Shown here: one piece after another, positions 1 through 7,320 of the stretch
Layout: every line of letters begins with the position of its first letter
Position numbering within the stretch: position 1 is the first letter of the stretch
Source of the DNA: Candidatus Dormiibacterota bacterium
GTDB taxonomy: Bacteria > Chloroflexota > Dormibacteria > UBA8260
DNA length: 13,778 bases
Assembly (NCBI GenBank): GCA_955652545.1
Contig: CATPCA010000021.1
Span: forward strand, 1-13,778
Direction: 5' to 3'
The notes under the pieces: generated by a model
What the model was told of the DNA's origin: nothing
Database searches by the model: none
Seen by the model: only the letters and a program-made list of their open reading frames with translations
Position numbers and translations under genes: made by a program

Positions 1-11
1 CACTCGCGTGC

Positions 12-590
12 ATGGCGGACCTGCACAGGCTGCTGACACGAAAGTCCGGACGGATGCTGGGCATCAGCCTCATCGCTGCGTCGGCAGCGGCCATCGGCGC
101 CGTGATGACGGCACGCGGCAGTGATCAGCCGGTTGCCTCGGCGACGCCGGCGGTCGCGGCGCCCGGCCCGGCGGCGACGCTGCTGGTGTTCGTCAGCGGC
201 GCCGTGGCCCACCCTGGCCTGTACGAGCTCGCCGTCGGTGCACGGATCGCCGACGCCATCGCCGACGCAGGCGGAATCCTCCCCAGCGCCGATCCCGGCA
301 AGCTGCCCAACATGGCCGGGGTGCTCCACGACGGTCACCAGGTCAACGTTCCCTTCGCCAAGGGCGCGCGCGCGGCCACGTCGGTGAAGGTCGACGCCAA
401 CAGCGCGTCGGTTGACGAGCTGGAGCAGATCCTCGGGATAACAACCGACATCGCCAACTCGATCGTCGACATCCGGAGACAGTGGGGTCCCTTCGCCAAC
501 CTGGCGGACCTGCGCAACGCGCTCGGTCTCGACACCGCGACAGCGGCGCTGATCGGCAAGCACCTGAGCTTTCTGACCTCGGTTCAATGA
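12..590 (+). CDS. comEA: ComEA-like competence DNA-binding protein
   Basis: This is a membrane-anchored DNA receptor of the natural-transformation machinery, which binds incoming double-stranded DNA outside the membrane and passes it to the ComEC channel. The 192-residue protein has a short basic N-terminus, one hydrophobic segment (about residues 15-33), an Ala/Pro-rich linker, an SLBB domain (about 58-113, beginning LLVFVSGAVAHPGLYEL) and a C-terminal helix-hairpin-helix region (about 126-189, beginning KVDANSASVDELEQILGI). This SLBB plus HhH architecture is the usual one in Gram-positive-type and Chloroflexota ComEA. The hairpin glycines are partly replaced: GIT and GLD stand where GIG is typical. 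The stop overlaps the comEC start by four bases (ATGA), which suggests translational coupling. No Shine-Dalgarno is visible in the 11 bases upstream, so the true start could lie before the window or at the ATG at 54. The family assignment is firm; DNA-binding activity is inferred. Confidence 0.9.
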   Translation: MADLHRLLTRKSGRMLGISLIAASAAAIGAVMTARGSDQPVASATPAVAAPGPAATLLVFVSGAVAHPGLYELAVGARIADAIADAGGILPSADPGKLPNMAGVLHDGHQVNVPFAKGARAATSVKVDANSASVDELEQILGITTDIANSIVDIRRQWGPFANLADLRNALGLDTATAALIGKHLSFLTSVQ

Positions 591-2839
591 CCGTCACCGC
601 CCCGTGGCGCGTGGCGCTGTGTGCAGGCGCGTTCTCAGCGTGCGTCGCCGTCGCGCCGCTGGGCGTCGGGCTGGCGCTGCTGGTGGCGGTGACCGCCTGC
701 GTGGTGATCGCGATCGTGTTCGTGGAACTGCGATCGGTGACCGCGATGGCGGCGATCATCGTGTGCTGCCTCGGCACCTGGCGTGGGCTGGCGGCGGCTG
801 CCGTGGATCACGGATCGGCCAGTGTCGACGGCCATCTCGGCAACGGATCGATCGTGCTGCGAGGAACGGTCGGAGACGCGGGCGTTCCGGGCCGCGATGA
901 CACCATCGTCGTCGACGTCCACGCCCTCGCCACGGAGTCGGGCAACGCCAGCGTCAGCGGCGCAGTCGTCGTGGAGCCGCGCACGCCGGTGGCTGTGCTG
1001 CCCGGTGACACCGTCGACGTGCAGACCACAAGCCTGCGTGCGCCGCCGAAACATCCGGGCGCGCTGTCAACTGTCGCGCTGGAGCGGGTGGGAGCCACGG
1101 CCATCGCCGCGGCGGCGCAGGTGACCGTCCTCGAGCACGGCGGCCCAACGCCCGCACGGGTGGCGCAACAGCTGCGGCAGTTGCTCACCACAACGGTGTC
1201 GCGCGCTCTGCCGGAGCCGGAGGCGACCCTTCTGCTCGGCGTCGCGTTCGGCATTCACAACCGCATCGTCGCTGCGGTTCGGGCGCCGCTGCAGGACGCG
1301 GGGCTGATCCACGTGATCGCGGTCAGCGGGCTCAAGGTGGTGATGGTCGCGGGCCTCGTCGAGTCGCTGGGCAGGGTGCGCGGCTGGTCGCGGCGTCGCC
1401 AGGCCATGGCGACCCTGGCGACGATCGGCTCCTACGTCGTGCTCAGTGGCGCGGGGCCGGCGGCCCTGCGCAGCAGCCTGATGGTGGGCGCCGGACTCCT
1501 GCTCAGCCGCGACGGCCGGCGGCCGCACTCGTTTGCGCTCCTTGGCCTGTGCGCGGCCCTGCTGCTGGCGATCGAGCCCGCGGTGGCCACCGACGTCGGC
1601 TTCCAGCTCTCCTTCCTCGGCACGGCGGGGATTCTTGTCCTCGCGTCACCGATCGCCGCGCACGTCCCCGGGCCCCGGCTGCTGGCCGAGCCATTCGCCG
1701 TGACCATCGCCGCCCAACTGGCCACCGCGCCGATCACCGCGGGCACCTTCGGTGTGCTCTCGCTGGTCGGCCCGTTCGCCAATGCGCTGGTGCTGCCGCT
1801 GATCCCGCTGGTCATCGTGGTTGGCGGGGCCGGTGCACTCGTGGGCACCGCGCTTCCCGCGCTCGCCTGGGCGCCGTTGCACACAGCAGGCCTCGCATGC
1901 ACGGTCATGCTGGCGATCGCGCAGGGGGCTTCGGCGCTGCCCCTGGCGGCGATCCATCTCCAGCTGTGGCCGTCCGCATGGACTGTCGCGGAGGTCGCCG
2001 CCGTGGCTGCGGGCGGCCTGGCCTGGTTCCTGCATGAGCGCTGGCTGCCGTTCCGAGCTGGTTCAGCGACGGTCGCAGCCGTGGCGGCGGTTGCTGCGGG
2101 TACCGCGTCGACGTCCGTCGCCGCAGCCGCGACCGTCGCCCCGCTACGCGTGACGGTGCTCGACGTGGGCAACGGGGTCGCCGTCCTGGTCCGTCCCCCG
2201 AGTGGCGCAACCGTGCTCATCGACGGCGGCTCCGATGGCGCAGCCCTGCTCAGCGCGCTCGGTCGAACGCTGTCACCGCTCGACCGCCACCTCGACGCGG
2301 TGGTGCTCACCGCGACCGACCGCGCCACGTCGGCTGCGATCCCCAGTCTCGTCGGGCACTATGACGTGGGCTCGCTGCTCGTCTCGCAGCCCCTACCGGC
2401 GGCGCTGGAGACGGCCGCCACGCTTCTCGCCGGCACCGGCACCAGGGTGATCGTTGCCGGGGCATCGGCGTGGAGCGTCGGGGGACTCAGCGCGCGCTGC
2501 CTCCCTGACGGCCCGCTGGGCGCCTCGCCGTGCGTCGTGCAGCTCACCGACGGACGATCGACGGCGCTGGTCACCGGCAACCTCGCCCAGGCATCGCAGG
2601 ATGAGCTCGCCGGCGTCGCGGGCTCACGGCTTCGCGCCGACCTGCTGGTCGGGCCCACCACCACCGCACCGTCCGCCGACCTCCTGTCGGCCGTTCTCCC
2701 CGCCCACGTTGCCGTCCCCGCCAAGCGCATCCCTCCCGGCCTCGGTGGCCTCGGGCTCGAGGTCACCGTGACAGGCCGCGACAGCGACATCGCCTACTCG
2801 GCGCTGCGCTCGGGCGGCTTCGCCAACGACACCGGCTGA
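587..2839 (+). CDS. comEC: ComEC/Rec2 DNA-uptake channel with degenerate beta-lactamase-like domain
   Basis: This is the polytopic membrane channel that carries single-stranded DNA across the cytoplasmic membrane. I chose the ATG at 587 because it overlaps the comEA stop and gives 750 residues, within the family's range; an in-frame extension to 482 would lie inside comEA. In order there are N-terminal membrane helices, an OB-fold-like soluble segment (about 80-200), the Competence domain with the signature HVIAVSGLK at about 242-250 and many membrane helices to about 510, and a C-terminal metallo-beta-lactamase-like domain from about 524 (DVGNGVAVLV, then LIDGG). That last domain is degenerate. 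The HxHxDH position reads TATDRATSAAI (575-585), the GD position reads GN (664-665) and the HHGS position reads PTTT (690-693). Channel identity is clear. Nuclease activity looks lost, by motif comparison only. holA follows after 46 bases in the same direction. Confidence 0.94.
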   Translation: MTVTAPWRVALCAGAFSACVAVAPLGVGLALLVAVTACVVIAIVFVELRSVTAMAAIIVCCLGTWRGLAAAAVDHGSASVDGHLGNGSIVLRGTVGDAGVPGRDDTIVVDVHALATESGNASVSGAVVVEPRTPVAVLPGDTVDVQTTSLRAPPKHPGALSTVALERVGATAIAAAAQVTVLEHGGPTPARVAQQLRQLLTTTVSRALPEPEATLLLGVAFGIHNRIVAAVRAPLQDAGLIHVIAVSGLKVVMVAGLVESLGRVRGWSRRRQAMATLATIGSYVVLSGAGPAALRSSLMVGAGLLLSRDGRRPHSFALLGLCAALLLAIEPAVATDVGFQLSFLGTAGILVLASPIAAHVPGPRLLAEPFAVTIAAQLATAPITAGTFGVLSLVGPFANALVLPLIPLVIVVGGAGALVGTALPALAWAPLHTAGLACTVMLAIAQGASALPLAAIHLQLWPSAWTVAEVAAVAAGGLAWFLHERWLPFRAGSATVAAVAAVAAGTASTSVAAAATVAPLRVTVLDVGNGVAVLVRPPSGATVLIDGGSDGAALLSALGRTLSPLDRHLDAVVLTATDRATSAAIPSLVGHYDVGSLLVSQPLPAALETAATLLAGTGTRVIVAGASAWSVGGLSARCLPDGPLGASPCVVQLTDGRSTALVTGNLAQASQDELAGVAGSRLRADLLVGPTTTAPSADLLSAVLPAHVAVPAKRIPPGLGGLGLEVTVTGRDSDIAYSALRSGGFANDTG

Positions 2840-2885
2840 CGCGTCGGTTACTCGCCGCGTTCGCCACGAGCCTGGCCGTCACCGC

Positions 2886-3896
2886 ATGGCGCCCGCTCAC
2901 AATGTCGTGGTGACGACCGAGACGCCGGGACTGCTGCTGGTCCACGGTGACGAGCCGTACCTGGTGGACCGCACCGTCGCCGACTGGCGCGCGGCGGCAT
3001 CCGGAGATGTCGAGGTGCTCGACGCGCCGGTGAAGCTGGAACCCTTGATCGCCAGCCTGGTCGACATGCCGTTGTTCGCCGCGGAGCGGCACGTGTTGGT
3101 TCGTGACCTGCCCCAGTTGTCGGGGTCGCGCAAGGGCAACACCGGTGTCGACGAGCTGGTGCACGCTCTGTCGCTGCGCTCCCCTAGCACTCATCTCTGT
3201 CTTGCGGTGCGCGCCACCGTCGCCCCCGGTAACCCGATCCTTGCCAGCGTCCAGGTCCAGGGGGGTCGCATCGTGCATCACCCGTTGCTGCGCCCCGGTG
3301 ACCGCCGCCAATGGCTGGAGACGGAGGTGCGCTCGCGCAACCTCGCGCTCCCGCCGGGCGGCGCTGAGATGCTGCTGCGCTGCAGCGGGGGCGACCTCGG
3401 CGCCATCGATGGTGAGCTCGTCAAGATCGCCGCCCACGGCGAGCGTCTGACCATCGAGCAGTTGCACCTGCTCGTTGCCGGCAGCGAGCAGCTCCAGCTC
3501 TACAACGTGCTCGATCTCCTCGCCGGCCCGCAACCGGCGGCGGGTGCAGCACTCCTCGCCGACCTGATCGCCGAAGGCCGTTCCCCCCAGTACCTGCTGT
3601 CGATCCTCGCCGGTCAGCTGCGCGACCTGCTCATGGCACACGCGGTGATGCTGCGCGGCCAGCGGGGCGCGGGCGCGCTGGCGACGGCGATGCGCATCCC
3701 CGCGTGGCGCGCTGAGCGCGTGCTGCGCACCGCGAACGCCATCCCCGCGACGCTGGCGATGGCGTGGATGCGCGAGCTGCAGCGCGTCGATGCGGGGCTG
3801 AAGGCGGGCGAGGTGGACGACGTTGCCGCCCTGCAACATTGGGGACTCTCGGCCGCGCAGGCGCTGCTCGACCGGCGGGAGCGGCGCACCGCCTGA
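2886..3896 (+). CDS. holA: DNA polymerase III subunit delta
   Basis: This is the delta subunit of the clamp-loader complex, which opens the DnaN sliding clamp so it can be loaded on primed DNA. The 336-residue length is typical. The N-terminus has the family pattern LLLVHGDEPYLVDR (16-29). A central segment CSGGDLGAIDGELVKIA (166-182) matches the conserved ELxK region ending the lid domain. The C-terminal collar domain has GRSPQYLLSILAGQLRDLL (231-249) and the late motif VDAGLKAGEVDD (301-312). As expected for delta, the N-terminal AAA+-like fold has no Walker A motif. Its place after comEA-comEC is a common gene order. No Shine-Dalgarno is visible before ATG 2886, and a start a few codons downstream at a GTG would remove only the non-conserved first residues. 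The gene ends 20 bases from the convergent MFS gene. Confidence 0.93.
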   Translation: MAPAHNVVVTTETPGLLLVHGDEPYLVDRTVADWRAAASGDVEVLDAPVKLEPLIASLVDMPLFAAERHVLVRDLPQLSGSRKGNTGVDELVHALSLRSPSTHLCLAVRATVAPGNPILASVQVQGGRIVHHPLLRPGDRRQWLETEVRSRNLALPPGGAEMLLRCSGGDLGAIDGELVKIAAHGERLTIEQLHLLVAGSEQLQLYNVLDLLAGPQPAAGAALLADLIAEGRSPQYLLSILAGQLRDLLMAHAVMLRGQRGAGALATAMRIPAWRAERVLRTANAIPATLAMAWMRELQRVDAGLKAGEVDDVAALQHWGLSAAQALLDRRERRTA

Positions 3897-3916
3897 ATCG
3901 CCCCAGCCCTGCGGCC

Positions 3917-5188
3917 TTACGAACCCGGCATGTCAGCGAGCGGTGGCTCCAGCCCGATCGGTGCACCCGTTGGGAAGTCGCGCACATGCCAGAGCGGCGT
4001 GAAGACAATCGAGAAGCTGGCCAGGGCACCGAGCACCGACATCGACCACAGCGTGGTGCTGGCGCCGATGCTCGCCGCGAGTAGGCCTCCCAACAGGTTG
4101 CCGAGTGGCCATGCACCCCAGAAGAAGCTGCGGAAGACAGAGCTCATCCGGCCCTGCAGGCGCGCCGGAGAGAGTGACTGCCGCAGTGTCACCTGGGCGA
4201 TGTTGCCTGCGGTGCCAACCGCGCCGGTGACGATGAACAGCGGAAAGAGCAGCGCGGCCGGAGGCACGAACACCGCCAGTGGGATGGCGGCAAGGAGGCC
4301 GATGGCGATGGCGTCGGTGAATGCCAGCGTCCGGCCCACGCCGAGCCTGGCGATGACTCGCCACGCCACCAGCGAGCCGAGAATCGCGCCCACACCGGTG
4401 GATGCGATCACCGCGCCGAGCAGCCCCGGGCTCAGGTGCAGGCGGCCGTAGGCAAAGATGAACAGCGGCGCCTCGTACGCATGCGCGAACACACCGGCGA
4501 GCGTCAGGCAGAGCAGCTGGGCGCGAAGCACCGGGTTGCCGAAGACGTGCCGCACCCCCTCGCCAACCTCACCCAGCAGGTGGCGCCGGCTCGACGTCGC
4601 CAGCCGGGGTTCCCGGTGGCGGATGGCCAGCAGCGATGCCGTCGACACCAGGAATGAGGCTGCGTCGGCCAGCACCGCGCGGGCGGCGCCGATCGCCTGC
4701 ACCAGCAGCCCACCGAGACCCGGCCCGGCCATGGCGCCGGCCGACCAGGTCACCTCCAGCCGGCTGTTGGCCTCGAGCAGCTGGTCGGCGCGGACGAGCA
4801 TGGGCACGTAGGCGAGGTAGGCGAGGTCGAAAAAGACGCTGAACACGCCCATGGCCATCGCCGCGACGAACAGATGCCAGAGCTGCAGGACGCCCGCCAA
4901 CGCCAGTGCCGGGATGGCGGCGAGGATGGCGGCGCGGGCCAGGTTGCACACCAGCATCAGCCTCTTCTTGCGCACCCGGTCGACGATCGCGCCGGCCCCC
5001 AGCGCCAGCAGCGGGAACGGGATGCGCTCGCAGGCGACCAGCAGGCCGATGGCGGCGGGACCGGCGTGGAAGCTGAAGATGGCCAGGGTCGGCAGGGCGA
5101 GCACGGTCACCTGGCTGCCGATCTCGCTGACGATCTGCCCGCTCCACAGCATGCCGAAGTCGCGCTGACGCCAGACCGGACCGCTCAC
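3917..5188 (-). CDS. MFS transporter, EntS/multidrug-exporter type
   Basis: This 423-residue integral membrane protein of the major facilitator superfamily probably exports small molecules by proton antiport. It has about 12 hydrophobic segments and a motif-A-like loop, GAGAIVDRVRKKR (64-76), between helices 2 and 3. The overall pattern, including YVPMLVRADQLLEANSRLE (about 126-144) and LSPARLQGRMSSVFR in the second half, resembles the MFS_3/EntS group of exporters (enterobactin exporter, macrolide and tetracycline-type pumps). The substrate cannot be read from the sequence. The start is a GTG at 5186-5188; the N-terminal VWRQRDFGMLWSGQ is typical for the start of this group. It is transcribed alone, convergent with holA and divergent from the gene at 5244, with 55 bases between starts. 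No clear Shine-Dalgarno or promoter was seen. Confidence 0.88.
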   Translation of the reverse strand: MSGPVWRQRDFGMLWSGQIVSEIGSQVTVLALPTLAIFSFHAGPAAIGLLVACERIPFPLLALGAGAIVDRVRKKRLMLVCNLARAAILAAIPALALAGVLQLWHLFVAAMAMGVFSVFFDLAYLAYVPMLVRADQLLEANSRLEVTWSAGAMAGPGLGGLLVQAIGAARAVLADAASFLVSTASLLAIRHREPRLATSSRRHLLGEVGEGVRHVFGNPVLRAQLLCLTLAGVFAHAYEAPLFIFAYGRLHLSPGLLGAVIASTGVGAILGSLVAWRVIARLGVGRTLAFTDAIAIGLLAAIPLAVFVPPAALLFPLFIVTGAVGTAGNIAQVTLRQSLSPARLQGRMSSVFRSFFWGAWPLGNLLGGLLAASIGASTTLWSMSVLGALASFSIVFTPLWHVRDFPTGAPIGLEPPLADMPGS

Positions 5189-5243
5189 GGCGGGCTAGGC
5201 TCGCACAGCACCACCGCCACCCGTCCTGCTTCCATTGCGGCCG

Positions 5244-5873
5244 ATGGACTGGGCGCTGATCTCCTCACTGGCCACCGCCGGCGGCACGCTGGTGCTCGGC
5301 ATCGCCACGTTCGCGTCGGTGCGCTCGGCCAACCGCGCAGCCCGGGCAGCGGAGGGTTCGCTCCTTGCGGGGCTGCGCCCGCTGCTGGTGGCGTCGCGCC
5401 TCCAGGACCCGCCCGAGAAGGTCTCGTTCGCCGACCAGCACTGGCTGCGGGTGGACGGTGGCCACGGCGTCGCCGAGGTCACCGCCGACGCCGTCTACCT
5501 GGCGATCTCAGTGCGCAACGTCGGCAGCGGGATCGGTGTGCTCCACGGCTGGATGTTCCTGGACGAGCGGCCCACGACGGACCGGACGGCTCCGAACCCG
5601 GCGGACTTCCGGCGTCTCACTCGGGACATCTACGTGCCCGCCGGCGACACCGGCTTCTGGCAAGGGGCGTTTCGCGATCCCGGCTCGGACGAGTTCATCC
5701 GCGCCAGCCGGGTGATCGGCAACCGGCAGCAGTTCTGGATCAACGTCCTCTACGGCGACTTCGAGGGCGGCCAGCGGTCGATCAGCGTGTTCGCCATGTC
5801 GCCGGTGCGCGAACAGGAATGGCTGGTGACGGTGGGGCGGCACTGGAACCTGGATCGGCCCTCGCCGCGCTGA
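5244..5873 (+). CDS. Conserved hypothetical protein with N-terminal membrane anchor
   Basis: I do not recognise a named family. Starting at ATG 5244 the protein has 209 residues; a TTG at 5235 would add three. It begins with one hydrophobic segment (about 4-24, ALISSLATAGGTLVLGIATF), followed by an Arg/Ala-rich helix (26-38, VRSANRAARAAEG). A soluble domain rich in short hydrophobic stretches follows (about 45-205), with NVGSGIGVLHGWMF (92-105) and FWINVLYGDFEGGQRSI (164-180). From memory, this architecture resembles small anchored proteins of unknown role in high-GC Gram-positive and Chloroflexota genomes; I could not check this. No catalytic motif is apparent. It stands alone between a divergent MFS gene and the convergent rpsT, 11 bases away, so the context suggests no pathway. 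Base composition matches its neighbours. Confidence 0.75.
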   Translation: MDWALISSLATAGGTLVLGIATFASVRSANRAARAAEGSLLAGLRPLLVASRLQDPPEKVSFADQHWLRVDGGHGVAEVTADAVYLAISVRNVGSGIGVLHGWMFLDERPTTDRTAPNPADFRRLTRDIYVPAGDTGFWQGAFRDPGSDEFIRASRVIGNRQQFWINVLYGDFEGGQRSISVFAMSPVREQEWLVTVGRHWNLDRPSPR

Positions 5874-5884
5874 GAGCGAACCGG

Positions 5885-6370
5885 CTAGCCCGCGTCGCCC
5901 TTGGCCGGCGCCGACCTGGAGGTGGACCGCTTGGCGGTGGCCGCCGACTTGGCAGAGGTCGCGGGCTTGGCGGCCGCCTTGGGCGCGGGCTTTACAGCGG
6001 CCTTGCGCGCGGCCGTCGACTGCCGGCCGCGGCCCTTGGCGCCACCGGCTGCCGCAGCACGCACCTCGGTGGAGTGCTCGCCCCCTTCGGTGGCAGCGCG
6101 GATCAGCCGCGCTGCCATCAGCGTGAGGCGGGACTTGCGCCGGTTGACATTGTTGCGGTGGAGAATCCCCTTCTCCCCGGCACGGTCGAGTGCCCTGACC
6201 GCGGCCTTGAGCTGCGCCTCGACGTCGACCGTCTCGCCGGGCTCGAGGGTGAGCAACGACTGGCGGGCCTTGCCAACGTAGGTCCGCACCGAGGAGCGCA
6301 CGCCGCGGTTGCGGATGTGCTTGCGCTCGTTGGCGCGGATGCGCTTGCGGGCGGAGCGGGAATTGGCCAC
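5885..6370 (-). CDS. rpsT: 30S ribosomal protein S20 with long C-terminal Ala/Lys tail
   Basis: bS20 is a primary 16S rRNA-binding protein of the small subunit. I chose the GTG at 6368-6370 because it gives the canonical start MANSRSARKRIRANERKH and has AGGAAG four bases upstream, the best ribosome-binding site in the window; an upstream ATG at 6403 would add 11 unlikely residues. Residues 1-90 form the S20 core, with the signature ALDRAGEKGILHRNN (60-74) and VNRRKSRL (75-82). Residues 91-161 form an extra tail of low complexity, mostly Ala, Lys, Pro, Ser and Thr (for example AAVKPAPKAAAKPATSAKSA), like a histone-H1 tail. S20 is usually about 85-90 residues, so this protein is nearly double length. 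The tail is in frame and ends at a TAG, so it is not a run-off artefact. The gene has its own leader and promoter candidate. Confidence 0.95.
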   Translation of the reverse strand: MANSRSARKRIRANERKHIRNRGVRSSVRTYVGKARQSLLTLEPGETVDVEAQLKAAVRALDRAGEKGILHRNNVNRRKSRLTLMAARLIRAATEGGEHSTEVRAAAAGGAKGRGRQSTAARKAAVKPAPKAAAKPATSAKSAATAKRSTSRSAPAKGDAG

Positions 6371-6436
6371 GAGTCTTCCTGTCGAATGAGCTGGATGCGG
6401 CACCGACGGGTGCGTGGCGCCGACGTCCGGCGCGGC
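6371..6436 (-). promoter_or_regulatory. Structured 5' leader of rpsT with two hairpins and a Shine-Dalgarno
   Basis: If transcription starts about seven bases past the minus-strand TATACT box, the rpsT leader is about 66 nt. It contains two perfect inverted repeats. At 6417-6433 a 6-bp stem GCGCCG/CGGCGC encloses a 5-nt loop. At 6400-6413 a 5-bp stem GCACC/GGTGC encloses a 4-nt loop. They are followed by AGGAAG (6375-6380), four bases before the GTG start. In E. coli, S20 is known to repress its own translation, so the structures could be regulatory. That role here is inference; GC-rich sequence makes chance hairpins common. Confidence 0.45.
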
Positions 6437-6442
6437 CCGCGG

Positions 6443-6450
6443 AGTATATC
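6443..6450. promoter_or_regulatory. Shared -10 region for divergent rpsT and ispE
   Basis: AGTATATC is the only AT-rich stretch in the 89-base divergent gap. On the minus strand it reads TATACT (6448-6443), a five-of-six match to TATAAT, positioned for rpsT. On the plus strand it reads TATATC (6445-6450), a weaker match that would start transcription about 2-4 bases before the ispE ATG at 6460, giving an almost leaderless mRNA. I found no convincing -35 box for either direction. Confidence 0.4.
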
Positions 6451-6459
6451 AGCCACCCA

Positions 6460-7320
6460 ATGCTGCTCATCCCCGCGTACGCCAAGGTCAACCTGTGCCT
6501 CGCCGTGTGCGGGCGCAGGCGCGATGGCTTTCACGAGATCGACTCGGTGGCAGTCGCGGTCGACTGGCACGACCTCGTCGGCCTCGAGGTGCGTCGCGCG
6601 GCGCAGACCCTGGTGCGGCTGCGGGTCAGCGACGGCGGCGGGGGAGAGGCTCCTCACGGGGAGGACAACCTCGCCGCCCGTGCCGCCGCGGCGGTGGCTC
6701 AGGTGCTCGGCCCGATGGAGGTCGACCTCTGGCTCGACAAGCGGATCCCCAGCCTGGCGGGACTGGGTGGCGGTTCAGCGGACGCGGCTGCGGTGCTGCG
6801 CGGTTTCGCCGGGGCGTCCGGACTCGACCACCCGACGCGCCTCGCGCTGGCGGCCTCTCTCGGATCCGACGTACCTGTCGCCCTGGATTGCGGGGCCCAG
6901 CGGATGCGCGGCCGCGGCGAGGTGACCACGCAGGTCGCCGCTCCGCCGCTCTTTCTCGCCGTCGCCGTCGCCGGGAGCAGCGACACCATGACCACGTACG
7001 CCGCAACCGAGGAGGTTGATTACGAGGAGGGTGCGCGGGTGGACCGCGTGGTCGCCTGCCTGGCAGCCGGCCGTCTCCCCGACGACGACGACCTCGGCAG
7101 CGGCCTGGAACCGGCCGCCTGTCGCGCCAACCCCGGCCTGGACGAGCGTCTCCTGGCCCTCCGACGCGCCATTCCGCAGGTGCGCTGGCACCTCACCGGC
7201 AGTGGCGGTGCGGCGTTCGCACTGGCCGCGGACAGCGCGGGCGCGGTCGAGCTTGCGGCGGCGGCCCGCGACGCCGGGTTCCCGTCCCGCGCGTGCCGCA
7301 CGGTCGCCGCCGGACGGTGA
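6460..7320 (+). CDS. ispE: 4-diphosphocytidyl-2-C-methyl-D-erythritol kinase
   Basis: This GHMP-family kinase phosphorylates 4-diphosphocytidyl-2-C-methylerythritol with ATP in the MEP (non-mevalonate) isoprenoid pathway. The 286-residue length is normal. The N-terminal AKVNLCL (8-14) contains the catalytic Lys position, and GRRRDGFHEIDSV (18-30) is the substrate-binding strand. The ATP loop is PSLAGLGGGSADAAAVL (97-113), followed by SDVP (136-139) with the catalytic Asp and by GRGE (151-154). The C-terminal LTGSGGAAFAL (245-255) is the third GHMP motif. ATG 6460 is preceded by no Shine-Dalgarno but lies just past a possible -10 box. The TGA stop overlaps the next gene's GTG by four bases, so the two are probably co-translated, although their pathways are unrelated. 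The assignment is firm. Confidence 0.95.
   Translation: MLLIPAYAKVNLCLAVCGRRRDGFHEIDSVAVAVDWHDLVGLEVRRAAQTLVRLRVSDGGGGEAPHGEDNLAARAAAAVAQVLGPMEVDLWLDKRIPSLAGLGGGSADAAAVLRGFAGASGLDHPTRLALAASLGSDVPVALDCGAQRMRGRGEVTTQVAAPPLFLAVAVAGSSDTMTTYAATEEVDYEEGARVDRVVACLAAGRLPDDDDLGSGLEPAACRANPGLDERLLALRRAIPQVRWHLTGSGGAAFALAADSAGAVELAAAARDAGFPSRACRTVAAGR

Noticed and set aside
482..586. Upstream extension of comEC
   Set aside because: The extra 35 residues would lie entirely inside comEA in another frame and have no hydrophobic or family-like character; the ATG overlapping the comEA stop is the better start.
2763..3839. Minus-strand open frame of 358 codons across holA
   Set aside because: It is antisense to a well-supported holA; its His/Arg/Gln-rich translation has no recognisable domain.
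3897..3916. Possible bidirectional terminator between holA and the MFS gene
   Set aside because: The 20-base gap shows no convincing inverted repeat and no T or A tract.
5196..5201. TAGGCT as a -10 box for the hypothetical gene at 5244
   Set aside because: It fits only the loose TANNNT pattern, has no -35 partner, and the gap is too GC-rich to distinguish it from chance.
5889..6060. Repetitive GGC/TTG-rich stretch that looks like a tandem repeat array
   Set aside because: It is explained by the Ala/Lys-rich tail of S20. The units are imperfect and stay in frame, so I treat it as coding low complexity, not a separate repeat feature.
4874..6925. Very long plus-strand open frame (about 683 codons)
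   Set aside because: It runs antisense through the MFS and rpsT genes and out of frame through two others. The translation is low-complexity Arg/Gly/Ala-rich and matches no family; long chance frames are common at high GC.
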